Of a DNA stretch of 64,000 nt, positions 28,859-39,262 are shown piece by piece. Made by a program: the position numbers and the translations under genes. Numbering within the stretch: position 1 is the first letter of the stretch; each line of letters opens with the position of its first letter. The stretch is from Aeromonas sp. RU39B (GTDB lineage: Bacteria > Pseudomonadota > Gammaproteobacteria > Enterobacterales > Aeromonadaceae), in the NCBI RefSeq assembly GCF_900156095.1, contig NZ_FTMJ01000004.1:62001-126000 (forward strand), in the 5' to 3' direction. The notes beneath the pieces were generated by a model that had not been told where the DNA came from, ran no database searches, and saw only the letters and a program-made list of their open reading frames with translations.

Positions 28859-30268
28859 ATGCCGATCGTGCCGCAAGCAAGTCCCCGAATCCTGCTGGTG
28901 GAAGATACCCTGAGCCTGGCGGTGGTGTACCAGCAATACCTGATCCAGGCCGGTTATGAGGTGGTGATGGCCCAGTGTGGGCAGACCGCGCTGGAGGTGT
29001 TACAGACCCAGCTCGTCCACCTTATTCTGCTCGATCTTGAACTGCCTGATATGGATGGCATGGACATCCTCAAACAGGTGACCGAGCAGCAACTTCCCTG
29101 CGCCGTGGTGGTGATCACGGCCCACGGCTCGGCCGATGTGGCGGTCGAGGCGATGCGCTTGGGTGCTTTTGACTTTCTGACCAAGCCCTTTGACAGCAAG
29201 CGTCTGTGCACCACGGTGCACAACGGTTTGCAGCACCAGCAACTGCGCTCGCTGGTGGATCAATACCGCGAAAACTTTGAACGTCAGTCGTTTGTCGGCT
29301 TTATCGGCGCCTCCATGCCGATGCAGGCGGTTTATCGCATTATCGAAAGCGCCGCGCCGAGCAAGGCGACCGTGTTTATCACTGGCGAGAGCGGCACCGG
29401 TAAAGAAGTATGTGCTGAGGCGATCCACAAGTGCAGCCCGCGTAAAGACCAATCCTTTGTGGCCCTCAACTGCGCCGCCATTCCCCATGATCTGATGGAG
29501 AGCGAGATCTTCGGTCATATGAAGGGGGCGTTTACCGGTGCGGTGAGCGATCGCAAAGGGGCTGCCAGTCTGGCCGATGGTGGCACCCTGTTTCTCGACG
29601 AGATCTGCGAAATGGATCTCGATCTGCAGAGCAAGCTGCTGCGCTTTATCCAGACCGGCAGCTTCCAGAAGGTGGGCAGCGGCAAGACCGAATCGGTGGA
29701 TGTGCGCTTTGTCTGCGCCACCAACCGCGACCCGCTGGCCGAGGTCAAAGCCGGTCGTTTTCGTGAAGATCTCTACTATCGGCTGCACGTGATTCCGCTG
29801 ACCCTGCCGCCGCTGCGCGAACGGGGCGAGGATATTCTGCTGCTGGCGCGTGAACTGCTGCAGCGTTATGCCGGAGAAGAGGGGCGGCGCTTTGTCGATT
29901 TCTCGCCCGAGGCGGCCCGCGTACTGCTCGATTACCCCTGGCCTGGCAACGTGCGCGAATTGCAGAACGTGATCCGCAATACCGTGGTGCTCAACGATGG
30001 TGAGCGGGTCGAGGTGTCGATGCTGCCGCCTCCGCTCGGCTTGCCGATGCGCACGCCGGTGCAGAGCGTGGCCTCGTCATCGATGTCGATACCGGCCGAG
30101 CAGCTGATCCGTGAAGTGCGCCCGCTGTGGATTGTGGAGAAAGAGGCCATCGAGCACGCCATCTCCGAGTGTGACGGCAATATCCCCAAAGCCGCGGCGC
30201 TGCTTGAGATCAGCCCCTCCACCATCTATCGCAAAAAGCAGGCGTGGGAAGAGGCTGGCGCGCTGTAA
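28859..30268 (+). CDS. luxO: LuxO-like sigma-54-dependent response regulator
   Basis: In vibrios phospho-LuxO activates quorum-sensing small RNA genes with sigma-54. The product has a receiver domain (phospho-acceptor D59 in [15 protein letters not shown]), an AAA+ domain with Walker A GESGTGKE, the sigma-54 contact loop GAFTGA and Walker [11 protein letters not shown], and a Fis-type HTH ([18 protein letters not shown]). The AAA+ segment around [20 protein letters not shown] is near-identical to Vibrio LuxO. Unlike Vibrio, no luxU follows. Start is uncertain: ATG 28859 abuts AAGG, whereas GTG 28868 would have 9-base spacing. Upstream in-frame ATGs (28763, 28793) encode non-family residues. 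Confidence 0.85.
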   Translation: MPIVPQASPRILLVEDTLSLAVVYQQYLIQAGYEVVMAQCGQTALEVLQTQLVHLILLDLELPDMDGMDILKQVTEQQLPCAVVVITAHGSADVAVEAMRLGAFDFLTKPFDSKRLCTTVHNGLQHQQLRSLVDQYRENFERQSFVGFIGASMPMQAVYRIIESAAPSKATVFITGESGTGKEVCAEAIHKCSPRKDQSFVALNCAAIPHDLMESEIFGHMKGAFTGAVSDRKGAASLADGGTLFLDEICEMDLDLQSKLLRFIQTGSFQKVGSGKTESVDVRFVCATNRDPLAEVKAGRFREDLYYRLHVIPLTLPPLRERGEDILLLARELLQRYAGEEGRRFVDFSPEAARVLLDYPWPGNVRELQNVIRNTVVLNDGERVEVSMLPPPLGLPMRTPVQSVASSSMSIPAEQLIREVRPLWIVEKEAIEHAISECDGNIPKAAALLEISPSTIYRKKQAWEEAGAL

Positions 30269-31147
30269 TTACAACTTGGCCAGGCGTTTGAGCCGCTCGA
30301 TGCGCTCGGGCGCCTGGGTTTTCAGCCACTCGTCGCGTGAGAGTAAAAACCAGGCGCGGGCAAAGAACTCCTCGGCGCCGATCTCCGGGTCCTGACGCAG
30401 CAGTGCCAGCTCGCCCAACTCCTCAAACAGATAACCATCAGCCGGTAGCCCAGCCTCTTCCATCTCGGTTTTCAGGGTGAGCTGCGCGCTCCAGGCCTCT
30501 TCAATCTTGCCCTGCTCGCGCAGGATGCGGCCCTGATTCCATTGCGCCAGCGCCGCCTTGGTCGGCGCATTGTGTTGCTGGTGCCACGCAGCGCACTGCT
30601 GCTGTAAGCCCAGCGCCTCATCGAATTTTTGCTGCTCAAAACGCAGCCAGGCCAGCTGATTCCACACTATCGGCAGCCAGCGTCTGGCGCCTTCACTGGC
30701 GCTGCGCTCAGCCAGGGTAACGGCTTGCGGCAGCCAGCGCTGGCGGACCGCTTCATCCGGCCCGTTTGCCAGCAGGCAGGCGGCGTCAATGGCCAGATCG
30801 TCACGGCGCAGCCGCAGTGCCTGTTTCCAGCTCTGCTCGGCTAACAAGGTGCCGCTCGCCTCGTTGCGCAGGCAATCAAAGCGGGCACGCTCTAACAAAA
30901 TCGCCAGTCGCGCCATCGGTGTCTGCGGGGTCAGCGCGGCTTCCACCTCATCGAGCAAGGTGGCCGCCTCGGCCATGTCATGGCGCAAGAGAAGGCCGCG
31001 CACCCGCAGGGCGCCGAGGGAGAGCAGATAATCCGGATCGCCACCGCGCTCGGCATGAGGCAACAAGGCGGTGAGGCGTTCCATGCTGGCGGCCGGTTGG
31101 CCGGGGTCCCAGCAATCGGGGAGGGCGGGAAGGTCGGGTCCGTTCAT
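30269..31147 (-). CDS. TPR-like helical repeat protein, function unknown
   Basis: This 292-residue protein is rich in Ala, Leu, Glu and Trp and made of helix-turn-helix units resembling tetratricopeptide repeats, best seen in WNQLAWLRFEQQKFDEALGL and WNQGRILREQGKIEEAWSA. There is no signal peptide or membrane segment, so it is probably a cytosolic scaffold or partner-binding protein. GGAG precedes ATG 31147 by 5 bases. Its stop codon directly abuts that of the convergent luxO-like gene with no gap and no terminator between them. Confidence 0.7.
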   Translation of the reverse strand: MNGPDLPALPDCWDPGQPAASMERLTALLPHAERGGDPDYLLSLGALRVRGLLLRHDMAEAATLLDEVEAALTPQTPMARLAILLERARFDCLRNEASGTLLAEQSWKQALRLRRDDLAIDAACLLANGPDEAVRQRWLPQAVTLAERSASEGARRWLPIVWNQLAWLRFEQQKFDEALGLQQQCAAWHQQHNAPTKAALAQWNQGRILREQGKIEEAWSAQLTLKTEMEEAGLPADGYLFEELGELALLRQDPEIGAEEFFARAWFLLSRDEWLKTQAPERIERLKRLAKL

Positions 31148-31219
31148 GAAGGCTCCGCAGTGGGCAGGTTCCATGCTGCCCTTTCAAGATCCTTCATCAG
31201 CCCCGATCTGGCAAGTGGG

Positions 31220-31552
31220 TCAGAGGACCAGTGCGAGGCTCATCAACATTAACCCCAGTGCTGCAAACACGCCGTCACGCAGGGCCAGTCTGGGCTGGAA
31301 GGCGCGCGGCAGTGCCGGAAACAGCGCCAGCGCAAAGCCAAAGCCCGGCATCAACCAGTGAAACCAGGGGCTGCGCAGTTCTGGCGCCATGTGCTGGTTG
31401 GCAATCAGAAGCAGCATAAACAGGGTAAAGGCGGGCAGGATCAGCCAGCGGGCGCTGTCTGATGCCACGGCGCGCAGCGGCGAGATGCGCCACAGCAGCA
31501 TGGCCAGCAAAAACAGCACCAGTGGGCAGAGCAGATAGAGAGACGAGGTCAT
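31220..31552 (-). CDS. Small inner-membrane protein, unknown
   Basis: The 110-residue product consists almost entirely of four hydrophobic helices (LYLLCPLVLFLLAMLLW, WLILPAFTLFMLLLIA, WLMPGFGFALALFPAL, VFAALGLMLMSLALVL) with short charged loops. No functional motif is seen. It lies 13 bp downstream of the DUF2956 gene on the same strand and is probably cotranscribed with it. Confidence 0.65.
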   Translation of the reverse strand: MTSSLYLLCPLVLFLLAMLLWRISPLRAVASDSARWLILPAFTLFMLLLIANQHMAPELRSPWFHWLMPGFGFALALFPALPRAFQPRLALRDGVFAALGLMLMSLALVL

Positions 31553-31565
31553 GATACTTGTCTCG

Positions 31566-31913
31566 TTACGATGCGCTGTGCCACAGCCAGCCGAGCATCC
31601 CCAGCCAGCTCAAGGCCAGCAGCACCCAGGGCAGGGGATGTTGGCGGGTGATCACCACCAGATTTTCCTCGTCCTGCGGCTCATCGGGCGCGTCGGTTTC
31701 GGCCCGTTGCTTGGCCTTGGCCTGCTGCTTTTTAAACTTGGACAGATCGCGCGCCTTGGCTTTTTGCTGCTTTTTGTACTCGTCGATGCCCTTTTGGATG
31801 CCCTGTGCAATCAGCTGGGTCTGCTCCTTGGTCTGGCCGGGCTTTTGATTGGCGCGGGCGATGCGCTGCGCCTCTTGCTGAGTCTGCGGCGAGGGTTTTT
31901 GATGCTGGGCCAT
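31566..31913 (-). CDS. DUF2956-family membrane-anchored protein
   Basis: This is a 115-residue protein with a long, highly charged Gln/Lys-rich N-terminal part (PETQ-type SPQTQQEAQRIARANQKPGQ, then a basic coiled segment KKQQKAKARDLSKFKKQQ) and one C-terminal membrane helix (PLPWVLLALSWLGMLGWLW). The motif KPGQTKEQTQLIAQGIQKGI is what I recognise as DUF2956. Function is unknown. GAGGAG lies 7 bases before the ATG. Confidence 0.78.
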   Translation of the reverse strand: MAQHQKPSPQTQQEAQRIARANQKPGQTKEQTQLIAQGIQKGIDEYKKQQKAKARDLSKFKKQQAKAKQRAETDAPDEPQDEENLVVITRQHPLPWVLLALSWLGMLGWLWHSAS

Positions 31914-32008
31914 GGCGGGTCTCCTCTTTTGCGGAGCGGCATTGTGCGCGGCGCGAAAGCAAAATGCCAGCCTGCCGCGCCGTGAGTGTGAACAGGATCG
32001 ACGCGGAG

Positions 32009-33139
32009 TTAAGTCAAGGTGCCGAGTAATCCATAGGCCGTGACCAAGCCCACCGCGAGCAGAAGCACCGGCACTTTGCGCGAGCGCAGAACAAACAGAC
32101 CGATGGCAGCCAGTGCCAGCTCACGCGGCCCGTGCACCGCGCTGGTAAAAACTGGCTGATAGAGCGCCGCGAGCAGCAGCCCAACCACGGCAGCGTTAAG
32201 GGCGGCGGCTGCGCTTTGCCAGCGTGGGCGCCGCAGCAACCCTTGCCACACAGGGGAGAGGGCGAGCAGCAGCAAAAATCCCGGCGTAAAAATGGCAAAC
32301 GTGGCGATAAGGGCGCCGGCGATCGGTTGCTGCGGCAAGCTCAACGCCCCCAGATAGCTGGCCAGAGTAAACATCGGTCCTGGCACCAACTGGGCCAGTG
32401 CATAACCGGCCAGAAACTGACTTTCGCCCAGCGCACCGCCTACGGTTTGCTGCAGCAGGGGCAGCACCACATGGCCGCCGCCAAACACCAGCGTGCCAGC
32501 TAGATAAAAATCGGCAAACAGGTGCAGGCCGAACATGGGTGGCAGGATCAGCAGCAAGCCAAACAGGATGAGCCAGCGCCAGCCTAGCTGAACGGCAGGG
32601 TGATGCGAAGCATCGTCGCTGCCTCCACGCACTGCCCCCAGCAGGGCGCACAGCGTCAGGGCGACAAACTGAGTTATGATGCCGGGCAATAACCAGAGCG
32701 CCGCAGCCGTGGCAACCATCATGGCCTGATGATGCCAGTGCTGGCAGAATTGTCGCCCCATGGCGAGCACGGCATCCATCACCACGACCAGCGCCAGCAG
32801 TTTGAGCCCCGCCAGCAGCAGAGGAAACCACGTCTGCGCCAACAACTGGCTGCCCACTAATGCCAGCGCCACCATCAGCACTAATGAGGGCAGGGTGAAG
32901 CCGATAAACGCCGCCAGTGCACCGGCAAGGCCAGCGCGCTGATAGCCGATAGCAAATCCCAGCTGGCTTGATGCCGGCCCGGGTAGAAACTGACACAGCG
33001 CCAGCTGGTGGCCAAATTGCTCTTGGCTCAGCCAGCCAAGCCGCTCGACAAAGGTCTGGCGAAACAGACCAATATGCGCAGCCGGGCCGCCAAAACCGAG
33101 GCAACCAAGCCAGAGAAAACGCAGAAAAATGGCGGTCAT
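32009..33139 (-). CDS. chrA: Chromate efflux transporter ChrA
   Basis: ChrA belongs to the CHR superfamily of inner-membrane anion transporters that export chromate. The 376-residue protein is the long form with two homologous halves. The first contains FGGPAAHIGLFRQ and LPGPASSQLGFAIGY, the second FGGGHVVLPLLQQ and LVPGPMFTLASYLG, the paired family signatures. About ten membrane helices are visible. I chose ATG 33139 (GAGG 5 bases upstream) over the GTG two codons earlier. Function is by family; many chromosomal ChrA proteins have not been tested. Confidence 0.9.
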   Translation of the reverse strand: MTAIFLRFLWLGCLGFGGPAAHIGLFRQTFVERLGWLSQEQFGHQLALCQFLPGPASSQLGFAIGYQRAGLAGALAAFIGFTLPSLVLMVALALVGSQLLAQTWFPLLLAGLKLLALVVVMDAVLAMGRQFCQHWHHQAMMVATAAALWLLPGIITQFVALTLCALLGAVRGGSDDASHHPAVQLGWRWLILFGLLLILPPMFGLHLFADFYLAGTLVFGGGHVVLPLLQQTVGGALGESQFLAGYALAQLVPGPMFTLASYLGALSLPQQPIAGALIATFAIFTPGFLLLLALSPVWQGLLRRPRWQSAAAALNAAVVGLLLAALYQPVFTSAVHGPRELALAAIGLFVLRSRKVPVLLLAVGLVTAYGLLGTLT

Positions 33140-33215
33140 GAGCACCTCAGAGCCTTGGCTATCCCCTCGTATGAGCCGTGCTTGGCGAAGATAACCTTAG
33201 GACGCTGCCATGACA

Positions 33216-33644
33216 TCAGGATGACTCGGCCGGTAGATAACAACGCCCTGCCAGCCAGGCGCTGACGCCCTGCCGACAGGCATCAAACAGCGGTGTGGGC
33301 AGCATACGTGGATCGCACCAGATCCACCCTTCGCATTTGTCCGGCTCACGCAGTTCAGGCTCGCCATCGACTTTGGTATGCAGGATCACCGAGATGTAGT
33401 GCAGGCCGCACTCGCTCCAGGTCTCAAGATTGTTGGTCACCGCCACCACCTGCGGGTCGCTTATCTGCAGGCCGGTCTCCTCTTCAATCTCGCGGATGGC
33501 GCACGCTTCAAACGGCTCGCCTACCTCAAGATGACCACCCGGAATCGACCAGTAAGGCGCATGGCTCCCCTTGCGTTTACCCAGCAAGATAAGTCCTTGA
33601 GCATTTTCCAAAATGACCCCGACACCCACCCGTGGATAGTGCAT
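33216..33644 (-). CDS. Nudix hydrolase
   Basis: The 142-residue protein has a full Nudix box from GGHLEVGEPFEACA to IREIEEETGL, which binds Mg2+ for hydrolysis of nucleoside diphosphate derivatives. The N-terminus YPRVGVGVILENAQGLILLGKRKG and SIPGGH are typical of the NUDT15/YfaO-like branch, often acting on modified dNTPs. I chose ATG 33644 because AAGGAG lies 6 bases upstream; the frame to 33686 adds 14 residues with no support. Confidence 0.9.
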   Translation of the reverse strand: MHYPRVGVGVILENAQGLILLGKRKGSHAPYWSIPGGHLEVGEPFEACAIREIEEETGLQISDPQVVAVTNNLETWSECGLHYISVILHTKVDGEPELREPDKCEGWIWCDPRMLPTPLFDACRQGVSAWLAGRCYLPAESS

Positions 33645-33724
33645 GTTGCGCTCCTTGGCTAACCGGCCGATATGGTAAATCAGCACCGCCGGGATGCCTA
33701 TGGTTTGCCTCTCTGGTCAGCCGG

Positions 33725-34648
33725 TTATGTGCGCTGGTTTAACTCAGCGAGCAGCGACTCCAGCATCTTTTCGGCCGGTGCCTGCCAGTGGGGCAGTGTG
33801 ATGGCAAAGGTGCGCTCAAATTTCTCGCAAGCGAGCCGTGAATTCAGTGGCCGCCGGGCAGAGGTGGGGTAATCACGACTTGCCACCGGTTGCAACGATT
33901 GCAGCGCGAGTGGCACCTTGGCCGCACGCGCCTTGGCCACAATCAGCGCGGCATAGTCATACCAGCTGGTCTCGCCGCGAGCTGATAGGTGATAGAGCCC
34001 GGCCAGTGGCTCGCTCCCCTCGCAGGTCACACGTTCAAGTGCCAGTGCGGTGCAACTGGCAACCAGCTCGGCGCTGGTGGGCGCACCTATCTGATCGTTG
34101 ACCACCCTAAGCGCTGGGCGCGTCATGGCCAGTTCAACAAGGGTGCGGGCGAAGTGGCGTCCGTGCGCCCCATAGCCCCAGCCTGAGCGAAAGATCAGGT
34201 GCTTGATGGCGCGGCTTGCGGCCAGATCGCCTGCCAGTTTGCTTCTGCCGTAGGCACTGAGCGGGGCCGGGGTATCGCTCTCTTGCCAGGGGGCGTGGCC
34301 AGTGCCATCAAACACATAGTCAGTGGAGTAGTGCACCAGCCAGGCACCCAGCAGGTTGGCGGTCTCGGCCAACACGACCACGGCGTCTGCGTTAATCTGC
34401 ATAGCCAGTTCAGGCTCGCTTTCTGCCTTATCCACGGCGGTGTAGGCCGCAGCGTTAACAATCACATCGGGCCGAAGCTCGAGCAAGGTGCGGCGCAATG
34501 AGTGCACCTCGGTGAAATCGACCTTCAGTGCGCCATCGCGGCGACCGAGCGTCACCAGCTCGCCTTGGCGGACTTGGGCCAGTTGCGCCAGTGCAGGCTG
34601 CAGCGCATGACCGAGCAGGCCATCTTTACCGAGCAGCACAATACGCAT
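33725..34648 (-). CDS. rfbD: dTDP-4-dehydrorhamnose reductase
   Basis: RfbD (RmlD) reduces dTDP-4-keto-L-rhamnose to dTDP-L-rhamnose, the last step of dTDP-rhamnose synthesis. The NADPH-binding Rossmann start is LLGKDGLLGHALQPAL, followed by VNAAAYTAVDKAE, HYSTDYVFDGTG and the catalytic YGRSKLAGD (YxxxK). The 307-residue length is normal. It overlaps the rfbB stop by 1 base and is translationally coupled. Confidence 0.95.
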   Translation of the reverse strand: MRIVLLGKDGLLGHALQPALAQLAQVRQGELVTLGRRDGALKVDFTEVHSLRRTLLELRPDVIVNAAAYTAVDKAESEPELAMQINADAVVVLAETANLLGAWLVHYSTDYVFDGTGHAPWQESDTPAPLSAYGRSKLAGDLAASRAIKHLIFRSGWGYGAHGRHFARTLVELAMTRPALRVVNDQIGAPTSAELVASCTALALERVTCEGSEPLAGLYHLSARGETSWYDYAALIVAKARAAKVPLALQSLQPVASRDYPTSARRPLNSRLACEKFERTFAITLPHWQAPAEKMLESLLAELNQRT

Positions 34649-35751
34649 CAGCGCGGCGCCTGTTGCTGGGTGCCTGCGACTGAATAGTGGCTATCGATCC
34701 AATCGCGATAAGCGCCGCTTTTGACCTGCTCGACCCATTCGCTGTTATCCAGATACCAGCGCACGGTTTTGCGCAGGCCGCTTGCGAAGGTCTCTTGCGG
34801 CTGCCAGCCCAGCTCACGCACCATCTTGCCAGCATCAATGGCATAGCGGCGATCATGGCCCGGCCGGTCGGTCACAAAGGTGATCTGGTCGCGGTAAGAG
34901 CCATGGGATTTGGGCGCCATCTCATCGAGCAGGTCGCACAGGGTCTCGACCACCTCCAGATTACGTTTCTCGTTATGGCCGCCGATGTTGTAGGTCTCGC
35001 CCACCACGCCATGAGTCACCACGGTGTGCAGCGCTCTGGCGTGATCTTCTACATAGAGCCAGTCACGAATTTGATCGCCCTTGCCATACACCGGCAGCGG
35101 CTTGCCGTCGAGGGCACTTAGGATAACCAGCGGGATCAGCTTTTCCGGAAAGTGATACGGGCCGTAGTTGTTCGAGCAGTTGGTGACCAGCGTCGGCAGG
35201 CCGTAGGTGCGGCGCCAAGCCCGCACCAGATGATCGCTGGCTGCCTTCGAGGCCGAATAGGGGCTGCTCGGTGCATAAGGGGTCTGCTCGGTAAAGAGCG
35301 GCAGCGCGCCGCTCTGTTCATCCGGATGGGGCAGATCGCCATACACCTCATCGGTCGAGATATGGTGAAAACGAAACGCCTGCTGGCGACGAGCGTCCAG
35401 CGCGCTCCAGTAGTGGCGGGCCGCTTCGAGCAGCTGATAGGTGCCGACGATATTGGTGTCGATAAAGGCTGCCGGGCCGGTAATCGAGCGATCCACATGG
35501 CTTTCGGCCGCAAGGTGCATCACTGCATCGGGCTGGTGGAGTGCAAACAGCGCATCGAGCGCGGCGCGATCGCAAATATCGACCCGCTCAAAGCAGTAGC
35601 GCGGACTATCTTCAACGCTTTTTATCGAGGCCAAATTACCGGCATAGGTCAGTGCATCCACATTGACCACCTCATCGCTGGTATGGCCAATGATATGGCG
35701 GATAACCGCCGAGCCGATAAAACCGGCGCCGCCGGTGACCAGAATCTTCAT
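34648..35751 (-). CDS. rfbB: dTDP-glucose 4,6-dehydratase
   Basis: RfbB (RmlB) converts dTDP-glucose to dTDP-4-keto-6-deoxyglucose using bound NAD+. The SDR-type Rossmann motif [15 protein letters not shown] starts the protein, the catalytic [12 protein letters not shown] and the [12 protein letters not shown] triad follow, and [14 protein letters not shown] is family-specific. The 367-residue length is typical. rfbA and rfbC, usually in the same operon, are not adjacent: upstream is divergent dusA, downstream a Nudix gene. Confidence 0.96.
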   Translation of the reverse strand: MKILVTGGAGFIGSAVIRHIIGHTSDEVVNVDALTYAGNLASIKSVEDSPRYCFERVDICDRAALDALFALHQPDAVMHLAAESHVDRSITGPAAFIDTNIVGTYQLLEAARHYWSALDARRQQAFRFHHISTDEVYGDLPHPDEQSGALPLFTEQTPYAPSSPYSASKAASDHLVRAWRRTYGLPTLVTNCSNNYGPYHFPEKLIPLVILSALDGKPLPVYGKGDQIRDWLYVEDHARALHTVVTHGVVGETYNIGGHNEKRNLEVVETLCDLLDEMAPKSHGSYRDQITFVTDRPGHDRRYAIDAGKMVRELGWQPQETFASGLRKTVRWYLDNSEWVEQVKSGAYRDWIDSHYSVAGTQQQAPR

Positions 35752-35956
35752 GTTACTGTGCCTGTTGCAACCCTATCTGGCGGGGAGGATAAGCGCTGGC
35801 GTAGGGTAGATCCAGTGTTGAGCCTTACACCGATGTTGCATAACGGGTGCTTGCCGTCGGTTTGGCTGATCTTGAAGGGCAGATCCGCTATACTCGCCGC
35901 CCTGTTGTCGGCCGCCGGCCGATTCTGTTTGACCTGCCTGCGAGACGAGCTGACCC

Positions 35957-37033
35957 ATGAGCCAGAACCAGACCCACGCCAGCCACTATGTTGCACCGGG
36001 TGGCGCCGCCCACTGGAGCGGACGCTTCTCTATTGCACCAATGCTCGACTGGACGGACCGTCACTGCCGTTACTTTCACCGGATGTTGAGCAAGAACATT
36101 CTGCTCTATACCGAGATGGTGACCACCGGGGCGATCATCCACGGCAAGGGGGATTATCTCGGTTTTAACCAGGAGGAGCATCCGCTGGCGCTGCAACTGG
36201 GTGGCAGCAATCCGGCCGATCTGGCGCACTGCGCCCGCCTTGCGCAGGAGCGGGGTTATGACGAGGTGAATCTCAACGTGGGTTGCCCGTCAGATCGGGT
36301 GCAAAACGGCCGCTTCGGTGCCTGCCTGATGGGCGAGCCGGCGCTGGTGGCTGATTGCGTCAAGGCGATGCGCGATGTGGTGGATATTCCGGTGACGGTA
36401 AAGACCCGTATCGGCATCGACGATCAGGACTCTTACGAGTTTCTTCAGGCATTTATCGAACAGGTCAGCGCGGCCGGTTGTGATACGTTTATTGTCCATG
36501 CCCGCAAGGCGTGGCTCAGTGGTCTCAGCCCCAAAGAGAACCGCGAAATTCCACCGCTCGACTATCCGCGTGTCTATCGCCTGAAACATGACTACCCCCA
36601 TCTCACCCTCGCCATTAACGGCGGCATCACGTCGCTGGAGCAAGCGCAGACCCATCTGGCCGAGCTGGATGGGGTGATGGTGGGGCGTGAGGCGTACCAG
36701 AATCCCTATCTCTTAAGTCAGGTGGACAACCTGATCTTTGGTCAGTCTATGCCGGTGCTGAGTCGCCATGAGGTGGTGCGTCGCATGCTGCCCTATATTG
36801 AGCAGGAGCTGGCCAAGGGCAATTATCTGTCCCATGTGACCCGCCATATGTTGGGGCTGTTTCAGAATCTGCCGGGTGCGCGTGGCTGGCGCCGCCACTT
36901 GAGCGAAAACGCCACCAAGCCGGGCGCCGGTATTCAGGTGGTGCTGGATGCGATGGCCAAGGTGTCCGAGCAGACTGAGCCTACCGAGCAGGGATCCGCG
37001 GCCAGCAAGGCAGAGCCGCAAGCCGGTATCTAA
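35957..37033 (+). CDS. dusA: tRNA-dihydrouridine(20/20a) synthase
   Basis: DusA reduces uridine to dihydrouridine in the tRNA D-loop with FMN and NADPH. Motifs are [20 protein letters not shown] at the FMN site, [12 protein letters not shown], the catalytic cysteine in [19 protein letters not shown], and KTRIGIDD. The 358 residues end in a Gln/Ala-rich tail. It is divergent from rfbB. Downstream a perfect 11-bp hairpin (37057-37088) lies before the convergent aer-like gene. Confidence 0.96.
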   Translation: MSQNQTHASHYVAPGGAAHWSGRFSIAPMLDWTDRHCRYFHRMLSKNILLYTEMVTTGAIIHGKGDYLGFNQEEHPLALQLGGSNPADLAHCARLAQERGYDEVNLNVGCPSDRVQNGRFGACLMGEPALVADCVKAMRDVVDIPVTVKTRIGIDDQDSYEFLQAFIEQVSAAGCDTFIVHARKAWLSGLSPKENREIPPLDYPRVYRLKHDYPHLTLAINGGITSLEQAQTHLAELDGVMVGREAYQNPYLLSQVDNLIFGQSMPVLSRHEVVRRMLPYIEQELAKGNYLSHVTRHMLGLFQNLPGARGWRRHLSENATKPGAGIQVVLDAMAKVSEQTEPTEQGSAASKAEPQAGI

Positions 37034-37056
37034 AGGCAGTCAGGCAGGATAAAGGC

Positions 37057-37088
37057 AGCGCGCCGACTCGGTAACGGGTCGGCGCGCT
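37057..37088. terminator. Hairpin between dusA and the aer-like gene
   Basis: A perfect 11-bp stem AGCGCGCCGAC / GTCGGCGCGCT with a 10-base loop, placed between two convergent genes. There is no T-run, so its efficiency as a terminator is doubtful. Confidence 0.6.
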
Positions 37089-37094
37089 GTGCTA

Positions 37095-38657
37095 TCAGGG
37101 GTGGCGGAACTGGTTGATCAGACGGGAGAGATCCTGCAGGCGTTCAACCAGCAGGGTAATGCCATCGCGGGCACGCTGGCTTTGCGCCGCAGTGCTGCTG
37201 GTCAGCTCGTGCAGCTGATAGACGCTGCGGTCGATGTCATCGGTGACAGTCGCCTGCTGCGACATGGCCTGAGCGATCTGGCCGCCGGTCTCGTCGAGCG
37301 CTTCGAGGCGGCGGTTGATATCAAGAATCGCCTCGGTGGTGCTGTTGGCGTGGCGCTGGCACTGCTCGGACGATTGCGCGCCGCGGCTCATCCCATCCTG
37401 CAGCCGGGCCACCGTCTGATTGAGGGTCTCAATCATCTGCTTGATTTCGCCGGTGGAGCTGCGGGTCTTCTGCGCTAAGGCGCGCACCTCGTCAGCGACC
37501 ACGGCAAAGCCGCGACCCTGTTCACCGGCTCGCGCCGCTTCGATGGCGGCGTTGAGTGACAGCAGGTTAGTCTGATCGGCAATCTGACCGATCACATCCA
37601 AAATGCCGCTGATGCGCTCACTGTCGGCCGTCAGCTCGGCCAGAATGGTGTGGTTTTCGCCCAACTCGTGGTGCAGTTTGTCCATGGCGCCACGGGTCTC
37701 TTCCAGTGCCTCTTCACCACGGCGCGAGCTGTGACGCACTTCGGCAATCAGGCCGGCGGTGTGACCGGTGCGCTCGGCCACTTCACGAATCGACTGGCTC
37801 ATCTCGGTGACTGCGGCGGCCAGTTGTTCAACCTGGCTGTTTTGCTGGATCAGATGCTCGTCGATGCTCTGGATATTGCCGCGATCTTCCTCGGCCGCCA
37901 GCAGGATTTGCTGGTTGGTGTCGGCGCTGCGGCCGACTACGGCTTTGAGCTCGGCGCTTTTCATGCGAAACGCCAGATCCAGTTTGGCCAGTTGGTCGCT
38001 GCGGCCGGTATAGAGAACGCGGCACAGGGGCGACGTGGTATCGGCGCCTGAGTGATCGATGATGCGGGCGATACGGGTCTGATAGCGGCTGCTATACACC
38101 ACCTGAAAACACATCAGCAGGGCGGCAGGCGCTAGCCAGATGGCAGAGGCGGTGGCGGCGGCCACGCCCATCAGCAGCAGGGATGTGCCCTGGGTGGCGA
38201 CTGCCACGCGGGAGGGCTCGAGCGGGAAACGGGCGCGAAAGGGAAGGCTCTGACCCGCTTGCACCTTCTGATACAGCTGCTCGGCGTGGGTCACCTCTTC
38301 ACGGGGCGGACGGGTGCGCACCGACTGGTATTCGAGCACTTCGCCGCGCTCACCCAAGATTGGCGTCACGTAAGCATTTACCCAATAGTGCTGGCCCTGC
38401 TTGGTGCGGTTCTTGACCAGCCCCATCCAGCTTTGCCCCTTGCGCAGGTATTGCCACATGTCGGCAAAGGCCGCTTTGGGCATATCAGGGTGGCGCACCA
38501 GATTGTGCGGCTTGCCTTCCATCTCCTGCGGCGCATAACCGGCCACTTCGCAAAAGTGACGGTTGGCATAGGTGATATGGCTGTCAGGGTTCGTGGTCGA
38601 AATCAGCGTGTACTGTTCGGGATAGAGAACTTCGCCCGAAGTGGTGCCTGTGTTCAT
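37095..38657 (-). CDS. aer: Aer-like PAS-containing methyl-accepting chemotaxis protein
   Basis: This 520-residue receptor probably senses redox or oxygen state for aerotaxis. It begins with a PAS domain of the Aer type (residues 14-115: [24 protein letters not shown]-type [18 protein letters not shown]), which binds FAD in E. coli Aer. Two close hydrophobic segments follow (about residues 155-190), then a signalling coiled coil with the hairpin tip [26 protein letters not shown]. No periplasmic domain is present, as expected for Aer. Confidence 0.88.
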   Translation of the reverse strand: MNTGTTSGEVLYPEQYTLISTTNPDSHITYANRHFCEVAGYAPQEMEGKPHNLVRHPDMPKAAFADMWQYLRKGQSWMGLVKNRTKQGQHYWVNAYVTPILGERGEVLEYQSVRTRPPREEVTHAEQLYQKVQAGQSLPFRARFPLEPSRVAVATQGTSLLLMGVAAATASAIWLAPAALLMCFQVVYSSRYQTRIARIIDHSGADTTSPLCRVLYTGRSDQLAKLDLAFRMKSAELKAVVGRSADTNQQILLAAEEDRGNIQSIDEHLIQQNSQVEQLAAAVTEMSQSIREVAERTGHTAGLIAEVRHSSRRGEEALEETRGAMDKLHHELGENHTILAELTADSERISGILDVIGQIADQTNLLSLNAAIEAARAGEQGRGFAVVADEVRALAQKTRSSTGEIKQMIETLNQTVARLQDGMSRGAQSSEQCQRHANSTTEAILDINRRLEALDETGGQIAQAMSQQATVTDDIDRSVYQLHELTSSTAAQSQRARDGITLLVERLQDLSRLINQFRHP

Positions 38658-38776
38658 GAGTGAACATCCTGTGCAAGCAATTGAGTAAATTGGTTGTTGT
38701 TTTTATTCAGAAACAAAGATTGTGATGAGTCGCCCGACGCCTTTCCTTGGCATGAATCAATTCATCTGCGGCCAAT

Positions 38777-39109
38777 TCAGGTAGAAGGTTGATCGGGTGA
38801 CGACACAAAATCGTGTACTTCGCCAAAACGGGCGTTGAAACGGGGATCCCGTCTCGCCGCCTGTTTGCTCACTTTCAATGCTGCGCAGAAATCGTGGTCT
38901 TTATCCCACGCGTCACGGGCTGCATCGATGGCGCGTTCAGCCTTGCGCCGCTCCACTTTGCCCAGTTTTCGGTTGGAAAACTGCTGCTGTTGTTCCAGCA
39001 TCCAGCGGCCAAAAGCCTCGCTGCAAGGAGCAGGCGCTTCACGGGCGTTGGCCGGTAACATTTGGCTGGTCGCTGCCAGCAGGGCAAGAGAGAAAAGATG
39101 TCGCAGCAT
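38777..39109 (-). CDS. Small exported protein, unknown
   Basis: The product has about 110 residues from ATG 39109. It has a signal peptide (LRHLFSLALLAATSQMLPANA) and a helical, charged mature region with two cysteines (PCSEAFGRW and DFCAALKV) that may pair in the periplasm. No family is recognised. A TTG-initiated form four codons longer is possible. No clear Shine-Dalgarno is seen. Confidence 0.6.
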   Translation of the reverse strand: MLRHLFSLALLAATSQMLPANAREAPAPCSEAFGRWMLEQQQQFSNRKLGKVERRKAERAIDAARDAWDKDHDFCAALKVSKQAARRDPRFNARFGEVHDFVSSPDQPST

Positions 39110-39262
39110 TATTTTGATCAATTAACAACCATAGGCCGGTAATGTACGGGATCAGCGACCGCTTTCATATCGGGCTTGAAGAAAATTTGAGCTAAAAAAA
39201 GATGCTTATCTTGATGGGGTTTGTATGGATCTTTCGTTCGCATGTTTGCGTACAAATTGTCA

